64,000 nt of DNA from Buttiauxella agrestis (GTDB taxonomy: Bacteria; Pseudomonadota; Gammaproteobacteria; Enterobacterales; Enterobacteriaceae). Of the stretch, positions 9,418 through 19,214 are shown in pieces. The notes under the pieces are model-generated. The model made no database searches. It was not told the origin of the DNA and saw only the letters and a program-made list of their open reading frames with translations. The translations under genes were made by a program, and so were the position numbers. Numbering within the stretch: position 1 is the stretch's first letter; every line of letters begins with the position of its first letter. The DNA is taken from positions 1,700,763-1,764,762 of the forward strand of contig NZ_UIGI01000001.1 in the NCBI RefSeq assembly GCF_900446255.1, in the 5' to 3' direction.

Positions 9418-10211
9418 TGAAAAAAGCCCTGTTAGTGATCAGTTTTGGCACCAGTTACCACGACACCTGTGCCAAAAATATTGTTGCCTGTGAAGAGGAA
9501 CTTAGCCGCGCGTTTGCCGACCGTGACCGCTTCCGCGCTTTCACCTCCGGCATGATTATTCGCAAGTTGAAAAACCGCGATAACCTGGAAATTGACTCAC
9601 CGGCTCAGGCGCTACAGCGCCTCGCGGCAATGGGTTATCAGGATGTCGCCGTGCAATCTCTGCATGTGATTAATGGCGACGAGTACGAAAAAATCTCCCG
9701 CGAAGTGCAGGCCCACAGCCACTTGTTCCAGCGCCTCGCGTTAGGCACGGCGCTACTGAGTGACTTCAACGATTACGACCTGTTGCTTAACGCGCTGCAA
9801 AGTCAGATGCCTGCGCTTGCAGCGGACGAACGCGTGGTCTTTATGGGCCATGGTGCCAGCCACCATGCGTTTTCTGCCTATGCCTGCCTCGACCATCTAA
9901 TGGCGGCACGCCAAATCCCAGCACGTGTTGGGGCAGTGGAAAGCTACCCGGAAATCGACCTTATCGTGCGCGGTTTGCAGCAAGAAAACGTGCGCAAAGT
10001 CCACCTGATGCCGCTGATGTTAGTCGCAGGCGATCACGCGATTAATGACATGGCGTCAGACGAAGAAGACTCCTGGAAGACGCAGTTGCAGGAAGCGGGT
10101 ATTGAAGCGCAGCCGTGGCTGCAAGGTCTGGGAGAAAACCCGCAAATTCGCGCGATGTTCGTCAACCATTTGCAGCGTGCGCTGGAAAAAACACCCGAGG
10201 TGGCGGCATGA
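9417..10211 (+). CDS. cbiK: CbiK, anaerobic sirohydrochlorin cobaltochelatase
   Basis: Class II chelatase that inserts Co(II) into sirohydrochlorin, the entry step of the anaerobic branch. The product is 264 residues. The two metal-binding histidines of the Salmonella enzyme are conserved at the same numbers: His145 in FMGHGASHH and His207 in VAGDHAINDM. The ATG at 9417 overlaps the cbiJ stop by one base (TAATG). No signal peptide is seen, so it is cytoplasmic. Confidence 0.95.
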   Translation: MKKALLVISFGTSYHDTCAKNIVACEEELSRAFADRDRFRAFTSGMIIRKLKNRDNLEIDSPAQALQRLAAMGYQDVAVQSLHVINGDEYEKISREVQAHSHLFQRLALGTALLSDFNDYDLLLNALQSQMPALAADERVVFMGHGASHHAFSAYACLDHLMAARQIPARVGAVESYPEIDLIVRGLQQENVRKVHLMPLMLVAGDHAINDMASDEEDSWKTQLQEAGIEAQPWLQGLGENPQIRAMFVNHLQRALEKTPEVAA

Positions 10212-10918
10212 GTGGCCGTTTATACGCCCTCGGTACTGGCCCTGGCGCCAGCGACCTGATCACCGTTCGTGCGGCGCGCATCATTGGCAAACTCGATGTG
10301 CTCTATGCCCCGGCAGGACGCAAAGGGGGCGACAGCCTGGCGCTGTCCATTGTGCGCGAATACCTGAGCGACACCACCGAAGTGCGCACCTGCCACTTCC
10401 CGATGAGCGCGGATAACGACGAAAAAGCGGTGGTGTGGGATGAAACCGCCGCGGCGCTTACGCATGAAGTGGAGCAGGGCAAGCAGGTGGGTTTTATCAC
10501 GCTCGGCGATTCCATGCTGTTCAGCACCTGGGTGTTTTTACTGGCGCGAATTGGCAACCCGGAGTGGCTGGAAATTGTCCCTGGTGTGACCTCGTTTGCC
10601 GCAATTGCTTCGCGAGCGAAGTTGCCATTAGCGATGGAACAACAGTCGTTGGCGGTGATGTCATGCACCGCGTCACATCAGGCGTTGAGCGAAGCATTAC
10701 GCGCCCATGACTGCGTGGTGCTGATGAAGGTTTACGGGCGTTTTGCGCAAATCAAAGCGCTATTGCAACACCTTGGAATCATCCAGCACGCGGTGTTAAT
10801 GGCGGAAGCGACACTGCCGGGCGAGCAATGCTGGCGGAACCTGGAAGAGGTGCCGGACGATCAAAAGCTGCCGTATTTTTCGACCATTTTGGTTAACAAA
10901 CAATGGAGCCGGGATTAA
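10208..10918 (+). CDS. cbiL: CbiL, cobalt-precorrin-2 C20-methyltransferase
   Basis: SAM-dependent C-20 methylation of cobalt-precorrin-2. The product is 236 residues, with the opening LYALGTGPGASDLITVRAARI and the LGDSMLFSTW and VPGVTSFAAIAS segments of the fold. The frame is open from 10115, but the ATG at 10208 overlaps the cbiK stop as ATGA and fits the family start. It is followed after 3 bases by cbiM, where the operon changes from ring enzymes to cobalt transport. Confidence 0.95.
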   Translation: MSGRLYALGTGPGASDLITVRAARIIGKLDVLYAPAGRKGGDSLALSIVREYLSDTTEVRTCHFPMSADNDEKAVVWDETAAALTHEVEQGKQVGFITLGDSMLFSTWVFLLARIGNPEWLEIVPGVTSFAAIASRAKLPLAMEQQSLAVMSCTASHQALSEALRAHDCVVLMKVYGRFAQIKALLQHLGIIQHAVLMAEATLPGEQCWRNLEEVPDDQKLPYFSTILVNKQWSRD

Positions 10919-10921
10919 CAC

Positions 10922-11653
10922 ATGGAATCACTCCTTAAAAAACTGTCGCTAAGCGGCCTTGGCATGGGGATGCTATTGCTCATCGTGCCGCAAGAAGCTT
11001 ACGCCATGCACATTATGGAAGGTTTCTTGCCGCCCATGTGGGCACTGGCCTGGTGGATTTTGTTCCTGCCGTGCCTGTACGTCGGGCTGGTGCGTTTGCG
11101 CCAGATCGTGGCCCACGACAGCAACCAGAAGGTGTTGCTGGCACTCTGCGGCGCGTTTATTTTCGTGCTCTCGGCGCTGAAAATCCCCTCTGTCACCGGA
11201 AGCTGCTCGCACCCAACGGGCGTTGGCCTTGCGGTGATTTTATTTGGCCCAGGCGTAGTGGCGGTTTTGGGCGCGATTGTGCTGCTGTTCCAGGCGCTGT
11301 TGCTGGCTCACGGCGGCCTGACCACGCTTGGCGCAAACGGCATGTCGATGGCGGTTATCGGCCCGGTCGTCGGTTATCTGGTATGGAAAATGGCCTGTAA
11401 AGCGGGCTTTCGCCGCGACGTAGCCGTGTTCTTGTGTGCGATGATTGCTGACTTAACCACCTACTTTGTCACCTCCATTCAGCTTGGTGTCGCATTCCCC
11501 GACCCGCACTTTGGCATCACCGGTTCCTCGTTGAAATTCATGGGCATCTTCTGCCTGACGCAAATCCCGATTGCCATTGCCGAAGGTTTGCTCACGGTCA
11601 TGATTTACGACCAGTTGACCAAAAGACAACTGCTTCCAGCCCGGAGCCAATAA
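10922..11653 (+). CDS. cbiM: CbiM, substrate-capture membrane protein of the cobalt ECF transporter
   Basis: S component of the CbiMNQO cobalt importer, in the inner membrane. The product is 243 residues with a cleavable-looking N-terminal signal ending [12 protein letters not shown]. The M-H-I-M-E-G motif is the conserved cobalt-binding N-terminus after processing. Further on it has several membrane helices and the family segment [11 protein letters not shown]. It is immediately followed by cbiN. Confidence 0.95.
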   Translation: MESLLKKLSLSGLGMGMLLLIVPQEAYAMHIMEGFLPPMWALAWWILFLPCLYVGLVRLRQIVAHDSNQKVLLALCGAFIFVLSALKIPSVTGSCSHPTGVGLAVILFGPGVVAVLGAIVLLFQALLLAHGGLTTLGANGMSMAVIGPVVGYLVWKMACKAGFRRDVAVFLCAMIADLTTYFVTSIQLGVAFPDPHFGITGSSLKFMGIFCLTQIPIAIAEGLLTVMIYDQLTKRQLLPARSQ

Positions 11654-11654
11654 C

Positions 11655-11936
11655 ATGAAAAAGACCCTGATTTTGCTCGCCCTGGTGGTGGGATTAATGA
11701 TTGTGCCGTTTTTTGTTTCTCATGGCGGCGAATACGGTGGGTCAGACGACCAGGCCGAAGGCCAGATTTTAGTCGTCGCACCGCACTACAAACCCTGGTT
11801 CAAACCGCTTTATGAACCGGCCAGTAGCGAAATAGAAAGCCTGCTGTTTACCCTGCAAGGCTCAATCGGTACGGCGGTGATTTTCTACATTCTGGGTTAT
11901 TACCGGGGCCGCCGCGAAGACCATGCTGGGGATTGA
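11655..11936 (+). CDS. cbiN: CbiN, small auxiliary subunit of the cobalt transporter
   Basis: The 93-residue product has two membrane helices (about 1-24 and 65-85) and a short periplasmic loop; CbiN works with CbiM to load cobalt. The loop contains GGEYGGSDDQAEG and the second helix is preceded by ESLLFTLQGSIG, both typical of the family. It overlaps cbiQ by 14 bp. Confidence 0.93.
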   Translation: MKKTLILLALVVGLMIVPFFVSHGGEYGGSDDQAEGQILVVAPHYKPWFKPLYEPASSEIESLLFTLQGSIGTAVIFYILGYYRGRREDHAGD

Positions 11937-12600
11937 TAAACTCAGCTATCAAAGCCGCTGGTGCCGCGTCTCGCCGCTGCGTAAATTTGCGCTGTATCTG
12001 CTGATGATGGTGCTGGCGTTTGCGCTCCCGCCGGTCGGCCAGGCGGTTTTACTGCTGGTGATTGCCGCTTTTACCTGTTGGCTGCTGCGCGTCGGGCCAG
12101 TGCGTTATTTACGCTGGCTCACGGTGCCGCTGGGCTTTTTGCTGTTCGGTGTAGTGACGATTATTTTCAGTGCTTCACACCATGCGCAGGCGCTTTTGTG
12201 GAGCGTGCCGCTTGGCACCTTGCATATCGGCATTGATGCGCAAGGCGTGGTGATGGCAAACCAGACGTTCTGGCGCAGCCTTGCCGCGCTCGCCGCCACT
12301 TACTGGCTGGTGTTGAATCTGCCGTTTCCGCAATTGATCATCCTGCTGCAACGCTTACGGGGTCCACGCCTGCTGACTGAGCAAATCCTGCTCACCTGGC
12401 GTTTTATTTTTATCCTGTTAGACGAAGCGCAGGCCATTCACCGTGCTCAGTCTTTGCGTTTCGGTTATCGTACCTTGCCCGGCGGATACCGATCGCTTGC
12501 CATGTTAATCAGCATGCTGTTTTCACGCGTGCTGCTGCGCTACCAGCAAATGGTCACGACGCTGGATGTCAAACTTTACCAGGGTGATTTCCACCTGTGA
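11923..12600 (+). CDS. cbiQ: CbiQ, transmembrane coupling (T) component of the cobalt transporter
   Basis: The 225-residue inner-membrane T component couples CbiO ATP hydrolysis to cobalt movement by CbiM. Several hydrophobic helices fill residues 20-130. The cytoplasmic coupling region reads EAQAIHRAQSLRFGY, the A-R-G/S-type motif of ECF T proteins. It overlaps cbiN by 14 bp and the GTG of cbiO by 4 bp. Confidence 0.93.
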   Translation: MLGIDKLSYQSRWCRVSPLRKFALYLLMMVLAFALPPVGQAVLLLVIAAFTCWLLRVGPVRYLRWLTVPLGFLLFGVVTIIFSASHHAQALLWSVPLGTLHIGIDAQGVVMANQTFWRSLAALAATYWLVLNLPFPQLIILLQRLRGPRLLTEQILLTWRFIFILLDEAQAIHRAQSLRFGYRTLPGGYRSLAMLISMLFSRVLLRYQQMVTTLDVKLYQGDFHL

Positions 12601-13418
12601 GAACCGCACCGATGCTCGCGACACATAATTTATCTTTTCACTATCAAGATGAACCCGTTCTGCACGACCTGACTTTCGACTTTGGTGCGTTCGCGGTGAC
12701 GGGGATTGTTGGCGAAAACGGCTGCGGTAAATCCACCTTGTTTATGAATCTCAATGGCGTTTTGCGCCCGCAGCAGGGTGCGGTGTTGTGGCAGGGCAAA
12801 CCTTTAAATTACAGTAAAGCCGGGCTAATCGAGCATCGTCAGCGCGTCACTACCGTGTTTCAGGACCCGGAACAGCAAATCTTTTATACCGATGTCGACA
12901 GCGATATCGCGTTTAGCCTGCGCAATCTTGGCGTCGATGAAAGCGAAATTGCCCGTCGCGTAGAGCGTGCCATTCAGCTGGTTGACGCGCAGAATTTCCG
13001 CCACAAACCGATTCAATATTTAAGCCACGGGCAGAAAAAACGCGTGGCGATCGCCGGGGCGCTGGTGATGGAAGCTGACTATCTATTGTTGGATGAACCG
13101 ACCGCAGGGCTGGACCCAAGCGGCCGCCAGCAGATGATCGAGATCATCGCCCGTATCGCTGCACAGGGGAAGCATGTGGTCATCTCAAGCCATGACATTG
13201 ACTTGATTTATGAAGTCTGCGGCGGCGTGTACGTGATGAACGGCGGTAAAATCATCGCGCAAGGTGAGCCTGGCGAGGTGTTTAGCCAGGCCGAAATGTT
13301 ACGCGAAGCCGGTTTAGTCCAGCCGTGGCTGGTCAAATTACACAGCGAGCTCGGCTTCCCGCTGTGCAAGACAGAAACCCAATTATTCAACGCCTTGCGC
13401 GTTGTAAAGGAAGCATGA
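12597..13418 (+). CDS. cbiO: CbiO, ATPase of the cobalt ECF transporter
   Basis: Energy-coupling ATPase, 273 residues from the GTG at 12597, which overlaps the cbiQ stop. The ATG at 12612 (MLATHNLSF) matches the Salmonella start and may be the true one. Walker A is [10 protein letters not shown], the signature region is [15 protein letters not shown] and Walker B is [12 protein letters not shown], followed by the switch in ISSHDID. The Q-loop sequence [16 protein letters not shown] is typical of ECF ATPases. Confidence 0.95.
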   Translation: MRTAPMLATHNLSFHYQDEPVLHDLTFDFGAFAVTGIVGENGCGKSTLFMNLNGVLRPQQGAVLWQGKPLNYSKAGLIEHRQRVTTVFQDPEQQIFYTDVDSDIAFSLRNLGVDESEIARRVERAIQLVDAQNFRHKPIQYLSHGQKKRVAIAGALVMEADYLLLDEPTAGLDPSGRQQMIEIIARIAAQGKHVVISSHDIDLIYEVCGGVYVMNGGKIIAQGEPGEVFSQAEMLREAGLVQPWLVKLHSELGFPLCKTETQLFNALRVVKEA

Positions 13419-14953
13419 TGAGCCTCGCAATAATGGTGCAAGGTACCGCCTCGGACGTGGGCAAAAGTATGCTGGTGGCAGGGTTTTGCCGCATCTTCGC
13501 CCAGGACGGTCATCGTACGGCACCGTTTAAATCGCAAAATATGGCGCTCAATTCTGGCATTACACCCGATGGCAAAGAGATGGGCAGGGCGCAGATATTC
13601 CAGGCCGAAGCGGCAGGTATCGCCCCCGACGTGCGCATGAATCCGGTGCTGCTCAAGCCGACCAGCGATTGCAAAGCGCAGGTGGTATTGATGGGCAAAG
13701 TCGCCACCAACATGGACGCCGTGACCTATCACAACTACAAACCGCAGCTTAAATCGCAAATCCGCGAAGTCTATCAAAGCCTGGCGGCAGAGCACGACGT
13801 GATGGTGCTCGAAGGCGCGGGCAGCCCGGCGGAAATCAATTTACGCGACCGCGATATCGTCAACATGGGTATGGCAGAACTGGCGGAATGCCCGGTGATT
13901 CTGGTGGCAGATATCGATCGCGGCGGCGTGTTTGCGGCGATTTACGGCACCATCGCGCTGCTGCTCGAACATGAAAAGTGGCGCGTCAAAGGCGTGATTA
14001 TCAATAAATTTCGCGGCGATGTGGCGCTGCTTTATTCCGGCATTGAACAAATTGAAGCGCTAACCGGCGTGCCGGTTTTAGGCGTGATGCCGTGGCTGAA
14101 TGTCGATCTCGAAGATGAAGACAGCGTAGTGCTCGAACGCGGCAAATATGACGCGGTGACGGAGAAAGATCTGGATATCGCGGTGCTGCAACTGCCGTAT
14201 ATGTCGAACTTTACCGACTTTAACGCGCTGGCCGCACAGCCGGACGTGCGCCTGCGTTATGTAGCCAGGCCTGATGAGCTGAATAACAGCGATCTGGTGA
14301 TTGTGCCGGGCAGTAAAAACACCCTCGGCGACTTGCGCTGGCTGCGCGAAAACGGCCTCGAGCAGGCTCTGCTCTCGCATCACCACAACAACGGCGCGGT
14401 GCTGGGGATTTGCGGCGGTTATCAGATGCTCGGGCAACATATTTACGACGCCGTGGAATCGGGGCTTGGCGAAATGCCGGGCATTGGGCTGCTCGATGTG
14501 GTCACGCGTTTTGCCAGTGAAAAAACCACCACCCGCGTTGCCGGGCAGGTTCAGGCTGATTTACCGGGCGTGTTCGCTGCCAGCGCAGGGGCGGCACTTC
14601 AGGGCTACGAAATCCATATGGGCGAAACCCAACGCGGCGAAAATACGGCACCCTTTGCCACCTTCACCGAGTGCAATACTCAGCCTTATCATAATCTTGA
14701 TGGCGCAATCAGCGACGATGGACGCGTGCTGGGTACGTATCTGCATGGCGTGTTCGATAGCGGTGAGTTTACCCGCAGCCTGCTCGACAGCCTGCGCCTG
14801 CGCAAAGGGCTGAATGCCTGGCAAGGCGAAATCTTCGATTACCAACAGCATAAAGAAACCCAGTTTAATATTCTGGCCGACGCCATGCGTGAACATATTG
14901 ATCTTGAAAAGATTTACCAGATTATGCGTGAACATCAGGAGCAAGCTGTATGA
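13415..14953 (+). CDS. cbiP: CbiP, cobyric acid synthase
   Basis: Glutamine-dependent amidation of the b, d, e and g side chains of adenosylcobyrinic acid diamide. The product is 512 residues from the ATG at 13415 (ATGATG; 13418 is equally possible). The N-terminal synthetase domain has [11 protein letters not shown], and the C-terminal glutaminase domain has [10 protein letters not shown] with the cysteine nucleophile. It overlaps cbiO by 4 bp and cobU by 4 bp. The extra open frame back to 13325 is shadow. Confidence 0.95.
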   Translation: MMSLAIMVQGTASDVGKSMLVAGFCRIFAQDGHRTAPFKSQNMALNSGITPDGKEMGRAQIFQAEAAGIAPDVRMNPVLLKPTSDCKAQVVLMGKVATNMDAVTYHNYKPQLKSQIREVYQSLAAEHDVMVLEGAGSPAEINLRDRDIVNMGMAELAECPVILVADIDRGGVFAAIYGTIALLLEHEKWRVKGVIINKFRGDVALLYSGIEQIEALTGVPVLGVMPWLNVDLEDEDSVVLERGKYDAVTEKDLDIAVLQLPYMSNFTDFNALAAQPDVRLRYVARPDELNNSDLVIVPGSKNTLGDLRWLRENGLEQALLSHHHNNGAVLGICGGYQMLGQHIYDAVESGLGEMPGIGLLDVVTRFASEKTTTRVAGQVQADLPGVFAASAGAALQGYEIHMGETQRGENTAPFATFTECNTQPYHNLDGAISDDGRVLGTYLHGVFDSGEFTRSLLDSLRLRKGLNAWQGEIFDYQQHKETQFNILADAMREHIDLEKIYQIMREHQEQAV

Positions 14954-15492
14954 AACTCGTTACCGGCGGCGCCCGCAGCGGGAAAAGCCGCCACGCAGAG
15001 CAACTGGCGGCAAATTTTGCGCGTGTGCTGTACATCGCCACCTCGAAAATCTTCGACAGCGAAATGGAACAGCGCATCCAGCATCATCGCGACAGTCGCC
15101 CGGCGCACTGGCGCACCGTTGAACAATATCGCGATTTAAACCGCGTGATTAACGAGCATAACTCGGCGCAAGAAGCGGTGCTGCTGGAGTGCATTACCAC
15201 GCTGATTACCAACGTGATGTATGACGCGGCGGGCGCAACACCCGAGGATGACTGGGATTTTGAAACGATGGAGCAGGTGGTGAATCAGCAGATCGACATT
15301 TTGCTCGCCGCCTGCGAAGCCAGTCCGGCGCAAGTGATTCTGGTGACGAACGAAGTCGGGATGGGGATTGTGCCGGAAAACCGCCTGGCGCGGCATTTCC
15401 GTGATATTGCCGGACGCGTAAATCAACGTCTGGCGCAACGTGCCGATGAAGTCTGGCTGGTCGTTTCAGGGATTGGAGTGAAAATTAAATGA
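14950..15492 (+). CDS. cobU: CobU, adenosylcobinamide kinase / guanylyltransferase
   Basis: Bifunctional enzyme that phosphorylates adenosylcobinamide and then transfers GMP to it. The product is 180 residues. The P-loop is [13 protein letters not shown] at the N-terminus. His45 in [13 protein letters not shown] corresponds to the guanylylated His46 of the Salmonella enzyme, and [21 protein letters not shown] is nearly invariant in the family. It overlaps cbiP and cobS by 4 bp each. Confidence 0.96.
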   Translation: MKLVTGGARSGKSRHAEQLAANFARVLYIATSKIFDSEMEQRIQHHRDSRPAHWRTVEQYRDLNRVINEHNSAQEAVLLECITTLITNVMYDAAGATPEDDWDFETMEQVVNQQIDILLAACEASPAQVILVTNEVGMGIVPENRLARHFRDIAGRVNQRLAQRADEVWLVVSGIGVKIK

Positions 15493-16235
15493 TAGTTCGC
15501 CTGTTTTTCGCCACTTTGCAGTTTATGAGCCGCATTCCGGTGCGCGCCCGTTGGGCTGACGGAATAGAAACTCACCAGTATGTGCGCGGCATTGTGACGT
15601 TCCCGTTTGTCGGGCTGCTGCTGGGTGGATTAGCTGGCGTGGTATTTACGCTGCTGCAACCCTGGGCGGGTTTACCTTTGGCCGCAATGGGTTACGTGCT
15701 GGCCCTGGCGCTGCTGACGGGCGGCTTCCACCTCGACGGCCTTGCTGACACCTGCGATGGGGTGTTCTCAGCACGCACCCGTGACCGCATGCTCGAAATC
15801 ATGCGCGACAGCCGCCTCGGCACTCACGGCGGGCTGGCGCTGATTTTTGTGATCGTGACGAAAGTGCTGGTGGTGAGCGAACTGGCCCTGCGCGATGGCA
15901 ACATGCTGGCCGTCTTAGCCGCGGCTTCCATCGCCGGGCGCACCGCGTGTGTCTTGCTGATGTACAACCATCAATATGCCCGTGAAAAAGGTCTTGGGAA
16001 CTTATTCATCGGCAAAGTTACCGGTACGCAAACGCTATTGACGCTGGTCGGCGGCGCGGTGTTATGCACCGTTCTGCTCCCCGCTTCGGGTCTGCTGGCG
16101 CTGGTGATTACGTTGCTGGCCATTTTTGGCCTCGGCTGGATGTTAAAGCGCACGCTCGGCGGGCAAACCGGTGACACGCTGGGTGCGGCTATCGAATTAG
16201 GCGAGCTGGTGTTTTTGTTGGCACTGCTGCGTTGA
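15489..16235 (+). CDS. cobS: CobS, adenosylcobinamide-GDP ribazoletransferase (cobalamin synthase)
   Basis: Integral membrane enzyme that joins adenosylcobinamide-GDP to alpha-ribazole (phosphate). The product is 248 residues with many hydrophobic segments. The catalytic acidic motif appears as [14 protein letters not shown] near residue 78, followed by RDSRLGTHG. It overlaps cobU by 4 bp. After it the tight packing of the operon ends: a BIME and about 100 bases separate it from cobT. Confidence 0.96.
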   Translation: MIVRLFFATLQFMSRIPVRARWADGIETHQYVRGIVTFPFVGLLLGGLAGVVFTLLQPWAGLPLAAMGYVLALALLTGGFHLDGLADTCDGVFSARTRDRMLEIMRDSRLGTHGGLALIFVIVTKVLVVSELALRDGNMLAVLAAASIAGRTACVLLMYNHQYAREKGLGNLFIGKVTGTQTLLTLVGGAVLCTVLLPASGLLALVITLLAIFGLGWMLKRTLGGQTGDTLGAAIELGELVFLLALLR

Positions 16236-16312
16236 TTGTCGGATGACGCTGCGCTTATCCGACCTACGGTTTGTCTTTCGTTGGGGGGATAAGCGCAGCG
16301 TCATCCACCATT
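16236..16312. repeat. BIME (two opposed REP elements) between cobS and cobT
   Basis: A first REP (TTGTCGGATGACGCTGCGCT onward, about 16236-16269) and a second one in the opposite orientation (GGGGATAAGCGCAGCGTCAT onward, about 16283-16312) form a classical BIME. Such elements can stabilise upstream mRNA or bind gyrase/IHF. Here it lies between co-directional operon genes and could lower cobT expression relative to cobS. Confidence 0.85.
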
Positions 16313-16336
16313 TTGTAAGGCTCTAAAGAGAATAAA

Positions 16337-17389
16337 ATGCAAACACTGAACTCCCTTTTGGCAATGATTTCTCCGCTTGATAGCGAAGCGATGGCTCGCG
16401 CACAACAACACATCGACGGTCTGTTAAAACCGTTCGGTAGCCTTGGCCGCCTCGAAGCGTTAGCAGTGCAACTGGCAGGAATGCCAGGCATGAAAAACGG
16501 CCTGAACACTCAACGCAAATCAATCTTCGTGATGTGCGCCGACCACGGTGTTTATGCGGAAGGTGTGGCGATCTCCCCGCAAATTGTGACCGCGATTCAG
16601 GCAACCAACATGACGCGCCACAACACCGGCGTATGCGTATTAGGCGCGACCGTGGGTGCCGATATTCATGTGGTGGATGTCGGTATCGACAGCGATGCGT
16701 TACCTGGCGTGCTGGATATGAAAGCGGCACGCGGCAGCGGCAACATCGCGCAAGGCCCGGCGATGAGCCGCCAACAGGCCGAAGATTTGCTGCTGGCAAC
16801 CATGCAACTCACTATGCAAAAAGCCGCAGAAGGCGTCACGCTATTTGGCGTAGGTGAGCTGGGTATGGCAAACACCACGCCTGCGGCGGCGATGGTCAGC
16901 GTATTAACTGATAGCTCGCCCGACGATGTCGTGGGTATGGGTGCGAATTTCCCGAGTGACAAACTGCATCACAAAATCGCTGTGGTACGCCAGGCGATTG
17001 AAACGAATCAGCCAGATGCCGCAGACGGTATTGATGTGCTGGCGAAAGTGGGCGGTTTTGATCTTGTCGGCATGACGGGCGTGATGCTGGGTGCTGCGGC
17101 GGCAGGGCTTCCGGTGGTGCTTGATGGCTTCTTGTCGTATGCCTCAGCCCTCGCCGCGTGCCAGATTGCACCAGGCGTGCGTGAATACCTGATTCCTTCG
17201 CATTTATCGGCTGAGAAAGGTGCGGTGATTGCGATGAGCAAGTTAGGGCTGGAGCCGTATTTGCAGATGGGTATGCGTCTGGGCGAGGGCAGCGGTGCCG
17301 CGCTGGCGATGCATTTAGTGGATGCGGCGTGCGCGATGCATAACGAGATGGGGTCGCTGGCAGACAGCAACATTGTGTTGCCGGGTTGA
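16337..17389 (+). CDS. cobT: CobT, nicotinate-nucleotide:dimethylbenzimidazole phosphoribosyltransferase
   Basis: Activates 5,6-dimethylbenzimidazole to alpha-ribazole phosphate for the lower ligand. The product is 350 residues. The catalytic Glu317 of the Salmonella enzyme is conserved at the same number in [11 protein letters not shown]. The substrate loop [17 protein letters not shown] and the [10 protein letters not shown] segment are also present. The start is the ATG at 16337 with AGAGA 5-9 bases before it. It is the last gene of the operon and the large palindrome follows. Confidence 0.96.
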   Translation: MQTLNSLLAMISPLDSEAMARAQQHIDGLLKPFGSLGRLEALAVQLAGMPGMKNGLNTQRKSIFVMCADHGVYAEGVAISPQIVTAIQATNMTRHNTGVCVLGATVGADIHVVDVGIDSDALPGVLDMKAARGSGNIAQGPAMSRQQAEDLLLATMQLTMQKAAEGVTLFGVGELGMANTTPAAAMVSVLTDSSPDDVVGMGANFPSDKLHHKIAVVRQAIETNQPDAADGIDVLAKVGGFDLVGMTGVMLGAAAAGLPVVLDGFLSYASALAACQIAPGVREYLIPSHLSAEKGAVIAMSKLGLEPYLQMGMRLGEGSGAALAMHLVDAACAMHNEMGSLADSNIVLPG

Positions 17390-17417
17390 GTTCCCGATTA
17401 AGCATAGATTGCAGTTT

Positions 17418-17948
17418 TCCGTTCACCCGAGCGTTCCGTTTTCACATAGATTTCAGCGAACGGTGAACGTGCCAGGTGGCTCACGCCAGCCCCCTGGCAA
17501 CCCCGTCGCCCGGTGATTAAATTGCCGCTTCGCGGTAAACCCCAGCTTATCCCCAACGTTCAGGGTCGTTCGCGACTCGCTCCCGGCGGATCGCTCTCTT
17601 TCGCTGCTCCCGGCAGTTCAACCCTGACTTATGGGTAACGCTGGGGCAATTTATACCGGGAACAAGGTCAAAACCGGTCCGGCTTTGGATTTTGACTTTT
17701 GAGTCCGGCATAAATCGCCTTCGTTTTGACTGTAAGAAGCGGGTCGAGCCGTCGGGAACGGCGAGAGGTTGTGATCCGCCGGGAGCGAGTCACAACCGAC
17801 CCAGCGACTGAAAGGAAAAATGAAGGTTTACCGCGAAGCGGCGATTTAGAGGCCGGGAGCCGGGATTGCCAAGGGTGCTGCGGTTAGCACCCTTGGCTCG
17901 TTCACCGTTCCGGTAATTACAGGGAACACTGAACGCTTAGTGAACGGA
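17418..17948. repeat. 531-bp imperfect palindrome, gene-free, between cobT and the acuI-like gene
   Basis: The 590-base space after cobT has no credible gene. It is one long inverted repeat centred near 17683. Perfectly matching arms include 17418-17426 with 17940-17948, GAACGGTGAACG (17458-17469) with 17899-17910, GCCGCTTCGCGGTAAACC (17524-17541) with 17825-17842, and GACTCGCTCCCGGCGGATC (17574-17592) with 17773-17791. The centre is itself a hairpin (GTCAAAA 17667-17673, TTTTGAC 17690-17696). Smaller local hairpins sit in each half, such as AAGGGTGCT/AGCACCCTT (17871-17894). It lies between convergent genes and may end both transcripts. I do not recognise it as a named repeat family. Confidence 0.8.
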
Positions 17949-17979
17949 ATAATTCCGATCCCATAAAGGCCAAATTGGA

Positions 17980-18954
17980 TTAGCTCACCTTAACCAATGT
18001 CCGGCCCTGAATGGCGTTATTCATAAAATCATCGGCAAATTTCGGTGCCTGCTCCAGACTAATCTCCGTCGTCGCCATCTCATAGAAACTCTCCGGCAGC
18101 AATTCGGCCAGACGCTTCCACGCGGCAACTCGGCGCTCAATCGGTGCACTCACCGAATCCACACCTTGCAGGCGCACGTTACGCAAAATAAATGGCATCA
18201 CGGTTGTTGGCAGCGAGAAACCACCCGCCAGACCACAGGCCGCAACACAACCGGAATAGTTCATCTGTGCCAGCAGTTTCGCGAGCACATTGCCGCCGAC
18301 GGTATCGACTGCACCGGCCCACACTTGTTTTTCCAGCGGGCGAGTTTCAGCAAATTCACTGCGCGGCAGAATGCGGCTGGCACCCAACTGGCGCAGATAG
18401 TCGTGAGTGGATTCACGACCTGAAACCGCCACCACTTGATAACCCAAAGCATGGAGCAGGGCAATTGCAGTGCTACCCACGCCGCCACTGGCGCCCGTGA
18501 CCACCACTTCGCCACTTGCAGGGGTTACGCCTGCTTCTTCCAGCGCCATCACGCACAACATGGCAGTGAAGCCCGCTGTACCGACAATCATTGCCTGGCG
18601 TGCGGTTAAGCCCGCAGGCAGTGGCACCAGCCATTCGGATTTCACGCGTGCTTGTTCTGCCAGGCCGCCCCAATGATTTTCGCCCACGCCCCAGCCGGTC
18701 AGTACCACTTCCTGGCCCGCGCTAAAAGCAGAGTCGCTGCTCGCTGCTACGCGGCCTGCGAAATCAATGCCCGGCACCATCGGGAAGTTGCGGATGATTT
18801 TGCCTTTGCCGGTAATGGCCAGCGCATCTTTATAGTTCAGACTTGACCATTCAACGTTGACCAGCACATTTCCCAACTCTTCAGCCGGAACGGCAATTTG
18901 TTTTACTTCTGCCTGAGTCTGGCCTTCAACTTGTTCAAGTACGACTGCTTTCAT
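17980..18954 (-). CDS. AcuI/YhdH-type quinone oxidoreductase family protein (acryloyl-CoA reductase-like)
   Basis: Medium-chain dehydrogenase/reductase of the zinc-free quinone-oxidoreductase type, 324 residues, the length of E. coli YhdH/AcuI, which reduces acryloyl-CoA with NADPH. Family segments are SSLNYKDALAITGKGKI (about 37-53), VPGIDFAGRV and the NADPH-binding VVTGASGGVGSTA (about 150). It begins MKAVVLEQVEGQTQAEV at 18954. It is transcribed toward cobT and separated from it by the large palindrome. Substrate is inferred from family only; acryloyl-CoA reduction would suit propionate/propanediol metabolism. Confidence 0.88.
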   Translation of the reverse strand: MKAVVLEQVEGQTQAEVKQIAVPAEELGNVLVNVEWSSLNYKDALAITGKGKIIRNFPMVPGIDFAGRVAASSDSAFSAGQEVVLTGWGVGENHWGGLAEQARVKSEWLVPLPAGLTARQAMIVGTAGFTAMLCVMALEEAGVTPASGEVVVTGASGGVGSTAIALLHALGYQVVAVSGRESTHDYLRQLGASRILPRSEFAETRPLEKQVWAGAVDTVGGNVLAKLLAQMNYSGCVAACGLAGGFSLPTTVMPFILRNVRLQGVDSVSAPIERRVAAWKRLAELLPESFYEMATTEISLEQAPKFADDFMNNAIQGRTLVKVS

Positions 18955-19154
18955 GGTGAATCCTCATTCTATGAACCGGGTATTCCGGTTGAGATGTTTC
19001 TAATGCCCAACACGGTATACCCGTCGCGCCTGAGAATAAAGAACGCCGACCCCATTACTTGCGTAAACGCCTGCTTTTTAGCAGGTTATAAGATTTTCCT
19101 ATTTTAACTTTTCACCTTGCTCCTCGTATGTTTGAAACAAAAGTTTCTAACTGT

Positions 19155-19172
19155 TGTGACAAACGTTTCACA
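19155..19172. promoter_or_regulatory. Palindromic operator candidate upstream of the ABC-transporter/deaminase operon
   Basis: TGTGA-N8-TCACA with the inner core AAACGTTT lies 43 bases before the binding-protein start. A second small palindrome, ATTTGCCC-GCG-GGGCAAAT, follows at 19172-19190. The AAACGTTT core with central CG is typical of LacI/PurR-family operators, but the flanks are not the PurR consensus and the half-site spacing is not that of CRP. The regulator is unknown. Confidence 0.35.
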
Positions 19173-19214
19173 TTTGCCCGCGGGGCAAATTCGCCACTTT
19201 TTGAGGAGATAAGC

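Noticed and set aside
19155-19172. CRP site.
   Set aside because: Half sites TGTGA and TCACA are 8 bases apart; CRP needs 6.
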